From Negativicutes bacterium UBA1444 (GTDB lineage: Bacteria; Bacillota; Negativicutes; UBA1444), in assembly GCA_002329525.1 (NCBI GenBank), contig DCTI01000037.1, forward strand, positions 3,181-14,422: a stretch of DNA of 11,242 nt. Reading direction: 5' to 3'. A program made the position numbers and the translations under genes. This document shows positions 5,475 through 11,242 of the stretch, in pieces (position 1 is the first letter of the stretch; each line of letters begins with the position of its first letter). Under the pieces are notes generated by a model. It was not told the origin of the DNA. It saw only the letters and a list, made by a program, of their open reading frames with translations, and did not search any database.

Positions 5475-5803
5475 CCTTCGAGTCTTTTGCGGAGTGGGTT
5501 GAATGGGCGGAGCCTTTGGCCTACGGTCAGCTGGAGTTGAAACCTTGGGAGTTCGGCCGATTGCAGCCACAAGAATTCATCTTGCTCCTGGAAGGCTACT
5601 CTTGGCGCCGGAGACAGCAGGAAAACATGATCGCCTACTTCGTCTGCCAGTTGATGAACATCGAGGGCAAATACCTGGCCCAGCCGATCGGCGTTGCCGA
5701 TCTTCTTGAGCCGATCCGGGGCGAGCGCAAGCAAAAACGCAGCGACGATGAGGAATATCTGCGCGAGCAGTTCAAGGATATCCTAAGAAAGGAAAGGGTG
5801 TGA
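5453..5803 (+). CDS. T extension of the tail assembly chaperone GT (made by -1 frameshift)
   Basis: Second half of the GT fusion chaperone, which in lambda recruits tail tube subunits to the G-coated tape measure protein. Translation from 5130 to the slip and then in the -1 frame from 5453 gives a predicted product of 224 residues: 108 from G and 116 from this region. The extension reads VTFESFAEWVEWAEPLAYGQ soon after the junction, then LELKPWEFGRLQPQEFILLL and a charged helical end (EEYLREQFKDILRKERV). The only internal start candidate near its beginning is TTG at 5516, without a good RBS, so separate translation is unlikely. It ends three bases before the tape measure start. Similar 'WEFGRLTPGEF'-like segments occur in T-domain proteins of Bacillota phages. 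Confidence 0.85.
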   Translation, partial: RGRAQGVTFESFAEWVEWAEPLAYGQLELKPWEFGRLQPQEFILLLEGYSWRRRQQENMIAYFVCQLMNIEGKYLAQPIGVADLLEPIRGERKQKRSDDEEYLREQFKDILRKERV

Positions 5804-5806
5804 GGA

Positions 5807-8800
5807 TTGTCGACTATCGCTGAACTCCTAGTCAAAATCGGGGGCGACAACTCCGGGCTGAAGAAAACTCTGGACGACAGTCAGTCCCGTGTACAAACCG
5901 CCTTCTCCACAATCCCCATCACGAACTTCACCGGCGCGATCAGCGGGGCGGCGGACGGCATCGGCGGCATGATCGGCAAGCTTACAGGGTTGGCCACACT
6001 TGCCGCCGGCGGCTTCGGCCTGGGCGCCATCGTCGATAGTGCCGTCAACGCCGGCGAGGCTGTTTATCAACTTAGCACCCGGCTCGGCGTGGGCACACAG
6101 GAGGCCGCAAACCTATCCAGGATTCTAAAACTGACCGGCGCCGACGGCGATTCATTCGCGGGCGCCATGCTGCGGCTCGATAAGAACTTTAATGCGTCAG
6201 GGCAGGCCGGGGAAAAAACCCGCGCCACCCTGGCGCTTTTTGGTGTATCTCTTACCGACAGTGCCGGTAAACTGTTGCCGTTGAACCAGCAGTTGGAGAA
6301 CCTGAGCAAGGGCTACAAACTGGCCGAAGCCAACGGCCTCCAGCAAGAATTCATCATGGAAACGCTGGGTGTGCGTGGCATGGCGCTCGTCAAAACGCTA
6401 AAAGACTACGGCGAGGCTGCCGAAAAAGCCGCCCAAATCCAGGGTATCGGCCTCGACCCTCAAAAACTGCATGATCTGAAACTGAATATGGAAGTCGTGT
6501 CGATGCAGGCCGGCCAGGTCGGGCTGGCGCTTGCCGGCACCCTAACGCCGGTAGCGCAGGAGTTGTTTCCGCCGATCATGTCTGGCCTGCAGACGACGGC
6601 TGCCTTCCTGAGTGAGAATAAAATCCAAATCGTTGAACTGACAAAGGACGCCCTGGAACTGCTTGCCGCGTATAAAGGCATCCAGCTGGCAGGCGGCGCC
6701 GCCAGTGCCATCGCCTCCTTATGGCAGACCGCAGCTGCACAGGCTGCCGCGTCGGCTGCCACGCAGGCTGCCGCTGCCGACGGACTTTCCGCTGCACAGG
6801 AAAGAGCTATCGCCCGGGCCGTCGCTGCGAGCGATAAAATGTATGCCAAGATGCAGGCCGACGCGGTAAGAACCGCGCAGCAGGCGGGCCTGAGCGCGGA
6901 GGAAACCGCTGCGGTTATCTCCGAAAAGTGCGTCGAGATCGCCAATGCCGGCGCGACCGCGGCCGCGAAAATCCGGGCGGCTATGACAGCCGCCTTTACG
7001 GCTCAGGCCGAAGCAGCCCGAATCGCCGCAGCCGAGTCTGTTGCTGCTAATGAAATGAGCGCTGCTTCCGCGAGAGTGGCCGCAACAGCCGAGGCGGAGC
7101 TGACAACCGCAACGGCTGCACAGGGAGTTGCTGCGGTGGCCGCTGGCGAGCAAACGGTCGGCGCCATGGCGACGGCAAAAGTGGCCGCCGGCAACTTCCT
7201 ATCAAGCCTTTGGGCCTTGGCTGGCGGCTGGGTCGGCGTGGCTGTGGCCACAGGCTTCGCTATAAAAGCCCTGGTCGAGTATTTGGATGGGCTTCATAAG
7301 GTTCAGAGCTACAACCCCAGGGCGGAGGTATGGGACGATCCCAGCCGGCCTGGAAAGCACCTGGTCGGCCGCACCGTAGCCGGCCACTGGGAAGAGGCTC
7401 CTGGCACCGAAATGGGCGGCTATTGGGTGCCCGAACATACCGAGCGGGTTGCCATGACGGACGCCGAGGAAGAAGAACATGCCGCCTACACCGCCTGGCG
7501 ACAGAAACAGGAAAATAACAAGCCCTGGCTCCAGGACGGCAGCAATATTGACCCCACTCTGGCTGCCCAGATGGCTGCCATCGAGGCGGCCGGCCGGAAA
7601 AACCCGACCCATTCCGTTCACGACCACCTGGCGCAAATCCAGCGGGCCAACGAGCAGGCGGCCCAGCTCATGGCCGATCTGAATAAACGGATCGCCCAAA
7701 GCACCAGCATTGCCTACGAGGCCGGGATGGCGAACATCACCGATGAAGTCCAGCGCATGAACAACCAGGTCGCCGAGATCACCAAGAACGGCGGCGACGC
7801 CTCGGGCCTCTCTGAGAAAATCACCCAATACCAGAAGGTCGCGGCGGAAAAAGTCAAGCGGGTTTGGCGTGAAGCGTGGCAAGATGTCAAGGATCAGGCT
7901 GCTCTGATGAACGCTCAGTTGCTGAATGATAAGAATGCGGAAGCTGATGCTGAGTATCAGATCGCGCTGACCAGAATCGAGAAGGAACGTCAGGCCGAAA
8001 TCAACGCCATCGCTCAGAATGGTAATGATCAAGAAGCTATAAGCCAGGCGAACGCGGACGCCGAGGCCAAGAAAAAGTTGGCCGCCCGAAAGCGGGATTA
8101 CGCCAAGGGCGACAATCTGCTCCAGCAGGACCGCGACGCCCTGGAAAGCGCCCAGTTGCAAGTCGCCATTGCCGGCAAAACGCAGGCCGAGATAGACGCC
8201 ATCCGTCAGCAGGGACTCAGTAAGTACATTGCCGATCTAAATGACCAGTATGCAGCCGCGACTGGTGATGCGGAGCGCCAGCTCGCAATTCAGCGCCAGC
8301 TCGCCGATGCGATTTCACAGCAGCACCAAATGGCCGCCACCAATGCAAAGACGGCCTGGGAAGTCGCTTTCACGGAAATCCGGGATGAACAAACCAACTA
8401 TGCCGACATTATCGTCGATGCCTGGCACGATATTAAAAGCACCACAACGGACACCTTCACGAAGATGGTCACAGAGGGAATGTCCGCCACCACGGCGCTC
8501 CGGAACATTTTCCAGTCCGTCGTTCAAGACATCGAGAAAATGTTCGTCAAAATGTGGGCGGAGCAGTACATTCTGGGTCCGCTGCAGCAACTGATCGGCG
8601 GTATGGTCGGGACGCCGGCCGCCGGCGCCGCCAAGACCGCAACATCCGGCGGCGGGGGATTAACTTCCATCCCGAGCCCGTCGGAGGCTTCCGGCCTGGG
8701 CTTTGCCGCTCTGGGCGGCGACGTTTCCGGCTGGACAATCGTCGGCGAGGAAGGCCCGGAACTGGCGTATTTCGGCGATACAGCACACGTCTATACGGCC

Positions 8801-9010
8801 GGCGAGTCGGTGGCCATGGCCAACTCGTCTGTCGTGCCGACCAGCCCGAACGTAAACGTGAATGTCATAAACCGGAGCGGTCAACAGCTCACGGTATCGC
8901 AGCAGGCCCAATACGATCCGGCTACCCACACCACCTTGATGCAGATGTTCGTCGACGGCGTGAACAAAAACCTTGCGGGGTCCCGCGACCTGCTGTTCGG
9001 GAGGGGTTAA
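5807..9010 (+). CDS. Tape measure protein
   Basis: Sets tail length, fills the tail tube and later takes part in DNA entry through the host envelope. The 1067-residue protein is the longest gene here. Start is TTG at 5807, behind a purine-rich AAGAAAGGAAAGGG stretch (about 5785-5798); the product opens STIAELLVKIGGDNSGLKKT, typical for the family. Residues 1-300 hold Gly/Ala-rich hydrophobic segments (about 45-80). An Ala-rich coiled-coil run covers about 295-460. A strong membrane-like helix lies at about 464-493, followed by a Trp/Tyr-rich stretch (about 500-565). Charged helices fill 600-850, then come the ITQ-type helical block near 850-925 and the characteristic end GWTIVGEEGPELAYF (about 975-989). 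Two long antisense ORFs over this gene are coding shadows. Confidence 0.93.
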   Translation: MSTIAELLVKIGGDNSGLKKTLDDSQSRVQTAFSTIPITNFTGAISGAADGIGGMIGKLTGLATLAAGGFGLGAIVDSAVNAGEAVYQLSTRLGVGTQEAANLSRILKLTGADGDSFAGAMLRLDKNFNASGQAGEKTRATLALFGVSLTDSAGKLLPLNQQLENLSKGYKLAEANGLQQEFIMETLGVRGMALVKTLKDYGEAAEKAAQIQGIGLDPQKLHDLKLNMEVVSMQAGQVGLALAGTLTPVAQELFPPIMSGLQTTAAFLSENKIQIVELTKDALELLAAYKGIQLAGGAASAIASLWQTAAAQAAASAATQAAAADGLSAAQERAIARAVAASDKMYAKMQADAVRTAQQAGLSAEETAAVISEKCVEIANAGATAAAKIRAAMTAAFTAQAEAARIAAAESVAANEMSAASARVAATAEAELTTATAAQGVAAVAAGEQTVGAMATAKVAAGNFLSSLWALAGGWVGVAVATGFAIKALVEYLDGLHKVQSYNPRAEVWDDPSRPGKHLVGRTVAGHWEEAPGTEMGGYWVPEHTERVAMTDAEEEEHAAYTAWRQKQENNKPWLQDGSNIDPTLAAQMAAIEAAGRKNPTHSVHDHLAQIQRANEQAAQLMADLNKRIAQSTSIAYEAGMANITDEVQRMNNQVAEITKNGGDASGLSEKITQYQKVAAEKVKRVWREAWQDVKDQAALMNAQLLNDKNAEADAEYQIALTRIEKERQAEINAIAQNGNDQEAISQANADAEAKKKLAARKRDYAKGDNLLQQDRDALESAQLQVAIAGKTQAEIDAIRQQGLSKYIADLNDQYAAATGDAERQLAIQRQLADAISQQHQMAATNAKTAWEVAFTEIRDEQTNYADIIVDAWHDIKSTTTDTFTKMVTEGMSATTALRNIFQSVVQDIEKMFVKMWAEQYILGPLQQLIGGMVGTPAAGAAKTATSGGGGLTSIPSPSEASGLGFAALGGDVSGWTIVGEEGPELAYFGDTAHVYTAGESVAMANSSVVPTSPNVNVNVINRSGQQLTVSQQAQYDPATHTTLMQMFVDGVNKNLAGSRDLLFGRG

Positions 9011-9013
9011 TAT

Positions 9014-9364
9014 ATGGACTATCCTTCTTTTCCGGCTATCGCGCCGCCGTCGCTGTCGCCATCCGGGCCGCAGGAGGATGTCTTTCAAGATAACAGAATC
9101 AGCTCTCCGGTGGACGGCGGCTACATGGTTAGCCGCCCTCGCTATACCCGGAACGTTATGGGCAAGAACTTCACCTGGGTCGCGATGACGAACGCAGATT
9201 ACGCACTGTTCAAAGCCTTTGTGTTGGCGAACTACGCCAACATTTTTGTTTGGACCGACCAGGACACCGGGCAGCCGGTGAACATGCAGTTCGTTTCCCC
9301 GCCTAAAGCCGCGAAGACGCTGCTGGGCTACTGGCATGTGGAAATATCGATTGTGGAGGCCTAA
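9014..9364 (+). CDS. Minor tail tip protein, lambda gpM-like
   Basis: Small protein joining the end of the tube or tape measure to the tail tip complex. At 116 residues it is close to lambda gpM. It opens MDYPSFPAIAPPSLSPSGP, then VDGGYMVSRPRYTRNVMGKN (about 33-52), the helical TNADYALFKAFVLANYAN, FVWTDQDTGQPVNMQFVSPPK (about 78-98) and ends GYWHVEISIVEA. This pattern, a trimmed DUF2460/gpM-like fold, is common in the first gene after the tape measure. The ATG at 9014 follows GGGAGGGG at about 8999-9006. The following gpL-like and gpK-like genes give the lambda order M-L-K and support the call. Confidence 0.77.
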   Translation: MDYPSFPAIAPPSLSPSGPQEDVFQDNRISSPVDGGYMVSRPRYTRNVMGKNFTWVAMTNADYALFKAFVLANYANIFVWTDQDTGQPVNMQFVSPPKAAKTLLGYWHVEISIVEA

Positions 9365-9367
9365 CTT

Positions 9368-9991
9368 ATGCCGTTACTGTTTTCGAACGCCGGCCTGATC
9401 GAAAAAAATAAGCTTGCCAATGACAAGCCGTGGATTGTGCTGTTCGAAATTCAGCTGCCGGATGGGACAAGCGCCTATCTGGCGAAAAACAACGAGGTTG
9501 TGACCTGGCGGAATATCGTCTGGGAGCCGATTCCAATGCTCCTTTCGGACAACAGTCAGGACATGAAATCGATGTCAACATTCACCGTTCAAGTATCGAA
9601 CGTTTCCGGCGTCGTCCAGGCGTACCTTGAGGAATATAACGGCCTGGTTGATTGCGTGATTGTCATTAGACTGGTCCATGCGGCGCATTTGGACAATACG
9701 AATCCGGAGATTGAGGAATCGTTCAATGTGCAAAGTACCTCCTACGATGAAGAGTGGGTCACCTTTACCCTGGGGTCGGATTTCTGGATGTACTACCGGG
9801 CTTTGGCGGACCGGTATTTGCCGGACTTCTGCTGCTGGAAGTACGGTTCGATCAAATGCGGCATACCGGCGGCAACACTGGCGCAGTACCCGACCTGCAG
9901 CCATACCCTGGCCGACTGCAAGCTGCGCGGCAACACGACGCGGTTCGGCGGCTGTCCTGGCATGGGAGGTTTCTATGCATCGAATATCTGA
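9368..9991 (+). CDS. Minor tail tip protein, lambda gpL-like, with metal/Fe-S cysteine motif
   Basis: Tail tip structural protein of 207 residues. Residues 1-130 form the N-terminal part (LIEKNKLANDKPWIVLFEIQ, YLAKNNEVVTWRNIVWEPIP, FTVQVSNVSGVVQAYLEEYN). The C-terminal domain carries conserved cysteines: C155, C164, C177 and C184 in a C-x8-C-x12-C-x6-C arrangement, plus C156 and C196, within FCCWKYGSIKCG, HTLADCKLRGN and RFGGCPGM. Lambda gpL and relatives coordinate an iron-sulfur cluster through such a C-terminal domain, so a cluster is likely here too. The NTTRFGGCPGM ending is the family hallmark. The ATG at 9368 follows the previous stop after three bases. The 3' end overlaps the next gene by 17 bases. 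Confidence 0.88.
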   Translation: MPLLFSNAGLIEKNKLANDKPWIVLFEIQLPDGTSAYLAKNNEVVTWRNIVWEPIPMLLSDNSQDMKSMSTFTVQVSNVSGVVQAYLEEYNGLVDCVIVIRLVHAAHLDNTNPEIEESFNVQSTSYDEEWVTFTLGSDFWMYYRALADRYLPDFCCWKYGSIKCGIPAATLAQYPTCSHTLADCKLRGNTTRFGGCPGMGGFYASNI

Positions 9992-10355
9992 CCTGGTTGG
10001 AAGGCGTTTCAAAGAAGGTGCAACTGGACCTGAAGAGTGGGATTGCTGGGGGCTTGCCGTGGAGATATTTCGCCGTTTTGGCATTGAATTGCCGGACTAC
10101 CGGCTAAACTGCGAGTCGGTTGCCGGCGGGTTCGCAGAAAACCGTGGGGAGTGGTTGCGGTGTGCCGGGGAGATTCCGGTCCCCGCGCTCCTTGTTTTTA
10201 CAACGCAGGGGATATGTGACCATATCGGCGTTTACCTCGGCGCCGGGAAGTTTATTCATGCTCATGAATCAGCCGGCGTGGTGATCGCCCGGACCGACCA
10301 TATTTTCTGGAAAAAACGGATTGAAGGCTATTATGTGCCGGGGTGGCTGCCGTGA
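9975..10355 (+). CDS. NlpC/P60 tail peptidase, lambda gpK-like
   Basis: Papain-like cysteine peptidase or amidase of the tail tip, expected to open peptidoglycan during DNA entry or to act in tip assembly. I chose the ATG at 9975 (126 residues) because GGGAGG lies at 9964-9969; the frame is open far upstream, but that part is a shadow of the gpL-like gene. Catalytic Cys is C24 in EWDCWGLAVEIFRR; the His is H83 in CDHIGVYLGAGKFIHA, with H95 as likely third residue. The end GYYVPGWLP is typical. Lambda gpK also carries an N-terminal JAB/MPN metallopeptidase domain; none is present here, so this is the short, NlpC-only form. It overlaps both neighbours (17 bases with gpL-like; GTGA with the J-like gene). 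Confidence 0.87.
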   Translation: MHRISDLVGRRFKEGATGPEEWDCWGLAVEIFRRFGIELPDYRLNCESVAGGFAENRGEWLRCAGEIPVPALLVFTTQGICDHIGVYLGAGKFIHAHESAGVVIARTDHIFWKKRIEGYYVPGWLP

Positions 10356-11242
10356 AGTTGATTTTCGTCCGTAATCCGGTCGCGCCGGACAAGCGGGAAA
10401 TTAAATACTTGGACGCCGGACCAACCATTGCCGAACATATCGCGCCCATCATCCGTCTGTGGCCGGATACCGACTTTTCCGTCAGCGTCAACGGCCACCG
10501 GCTGGAAAAAGAGGAATGGGGAACTTTAGTTCCCGGCGATGAGGACAGTGTGGTTGTGCACCCTGTGCTTGCCAAGGGGTTATCCAACTTTTTCCGGGCT
10601 GTTTTCGACATCGCCGTGATGACCTGGTTCGGCAATCTGTTGGCCCCTCTCGGCGGCAGCAGTACGTTCATGCAGGGCTTGTGGCGGGCTGCCGGCACAT
10701 ATATCGGCGGTCGCATCGCCAACGCCATCCTGCCGCCGCCGAAACAGCAGGAACAACAGCAGTCCACCACCTACGGCTGGAACGGCCCGCAGCCGACCGC
10801 CAAGCCGGGAACGCCGGTGGCGAAAACCTACGGGACGGTCCGGATATCGCCTGTTTTGCTGTGCCGGTTCGTCACGTCCGACGGGAATAGCCAGTACCTG
10901 AACCTGCTCTACTCGGGCGGCGAAGGGCCGGTTGACTCCATCGACAACATCCTGATCGACGGCAACCCTATCGGAAACTACACAAACGTTACCTACGACG
11001 TCCGGTTTGGCACCAACGATCAAACGCCGATCCCCAACTTCAACGACACGGTCACCGATTACGAGCTTGGCTATGAACTGGATACCGCCGGCGACTGGTC
11101 GACTCAGCAGACGATAGGGACCGCGGTGCAAGGTTTGCAGATTACGGTCGAGTTCCCCTATGGCCTTGCCCACATCAACGATGACGGCGGCCTGGGAACG
11201 GCCTCGGTAACGGTAGAGGCGCAGTACAGGCTGATCGGCACG
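10352..11242 (+). CDS. Tail tip / host specificity protein J-like with gpI-like N terminus (3' partial)
   Basis: Baseplate hub and receptor-binding central fibre protein, cut by the window end: 297 codons are present without a stop. The start is GTG at 10352 in a GTGA overlap with the peptidase stop. Residues 1-73 look like a beta-grasp fold (FSVSVNGHRLEKEEWGTLVP, DSVVVHPVL), similar to the N terminus of lambda gpI. A hydrophobic Gly/Ala-rich stretch follows (about 79-127), then a Gln/Pro-rich linker (PPPKQQEQQQ, 128-137). From about residue 141 the J pattern begins: YGWNGPQ, GTPVAKTYGTVRISP, QYLNLLYSGGEGPVDSIDNI (about 181-200). No separate gpI gene exists between K and J, so a fused I-J protein is likely. 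The fibre and receptor-binding end lies outside. Confidence 0.88.
   Translation, partial: MKLIFVRNPVAPDKREIKYLDAGPTIAEHIAPIIRLWPDTDFSVSVNGHRLEKEEWGTLVPGDEDSVVVHPVLAKGLSNFFRAVFDIAVMTWFGNLLAPLGGSSTFMQGLWRAAGTYIGGRIANAILPPPKQQEQQQSTTYGWNGPQPTAKPGTPVAKTYGTVRISPVLLCRFVTSDGNSQYLNLLYSGGEGPVDSIDNILIDGNPIGNYTNVTYDVRFGTNDQTPIPNFNDTVTDYELGYELDTAGDWSTQQTIGTAVQGLQITVEFPYGLAHINDDGGLGTASVTVEAQYRLIGT

Noticed and set aside
5503..5709. 68-codon + ORF within the T extension
   Set aside because: It is in a different frame from the G/GT product, and the -1 frame continues the chaperone with sensible composition; this ORF is Arg-rich and shadow-like.
7202..8161. 319-codon antisense ORF opposite the tape measure gene
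   Set aside because: No RBS, family or partner gene; explained by the codon bias of the repetitive tape measure sequence.
8554..9093. 179-codon + strand ORF across the end of the tape measure gene
   Set aside because: Arg/Gly-rich out-of-frame translation overlapping two well-supported genes; no motif.
9660..9974. Upstream in-frame extension of the NlpC/P60 gene
   Set aside because: It overlaps the gpL-like cysteine domain, its translation is Arg/Trp-rich and unlike any domain, and the ATG at 9975 has a good RBS.

Overview
The window is the late structural region of an HK97/lambda-type siphophage, almost certainly a prophage (or a free phage) of a moderately GC-rich member of the Bacillota. 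The Bacillota assignment is an inference. It rests on strong AGGAGG-type ribosome binding sites, frequent GTG/TTG starts, a TP901-1-type major tail protein and a prohead protease with the C-terminal extension familiar from clostridial phages. No host chromosomal gene, integrase or att site is in view. Both ends cut through genes: the prohead protease on the left and the J-like tail tip protein on the right.

Head module (1-3534, + strand): prohead protease (5' partial), a structured gap with a terminator-like hairpin, major capsid protein, a small hypothetical protein, gp6-like head-tail connector, SPP1 gp16-like head closure protein and HK97 gp10-like tail component. Tail shaft (3531-9010): DUF3168-type tail terminator, major tail (tube) protein, then, after an interruption, the tail assembly chaperone G, its -1 frameshift product GT and a 1067-residue tape measure protein. 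Tail tip (9014-11242): a lambda-like block of gpM-like, gpL-like (conserved cysteines), gpK-like NlpC/P60 peptidase and J-like protein. The J-like protein seems to carry a gpI-like domain at its N terminus and runs off the window. Genes are tightly packed, with ATGA or GTGA overlaps at several junctions, consistent with one late operon.

The main departure from an ordinary phage map is at 4390-5129. A two-gene toxin-antitoxin cassette (AbrB-type antitoxin, RelE/ParE-type toxin) lies on the opposite strand between the major tail protein and the chaperone gene. It has its own promoter-like sequence and RBSs, and a strong hairpin lies just past the toxin stop. It is flanked by a 9-bp direct repeat (AAGGAGGAA) whose left copy is a Shine-Dalgarno sequence with no start codon after it. 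This looks like a moron inserted into a formerly continuous tail operon.

A second well-supported feature is a textbook programmed -1 frameshift site (A AAA AAC at 5447-5453) at the end of G, with an SD-like element 10 nt upstream. I found no tRNA, rRNA, CRISPR array or transposase gene. Nothing here is clearly a wholly new system; the inserted toxin-antitoxin cassette and the unexplained leader before the capsid gene deserve the most attention.
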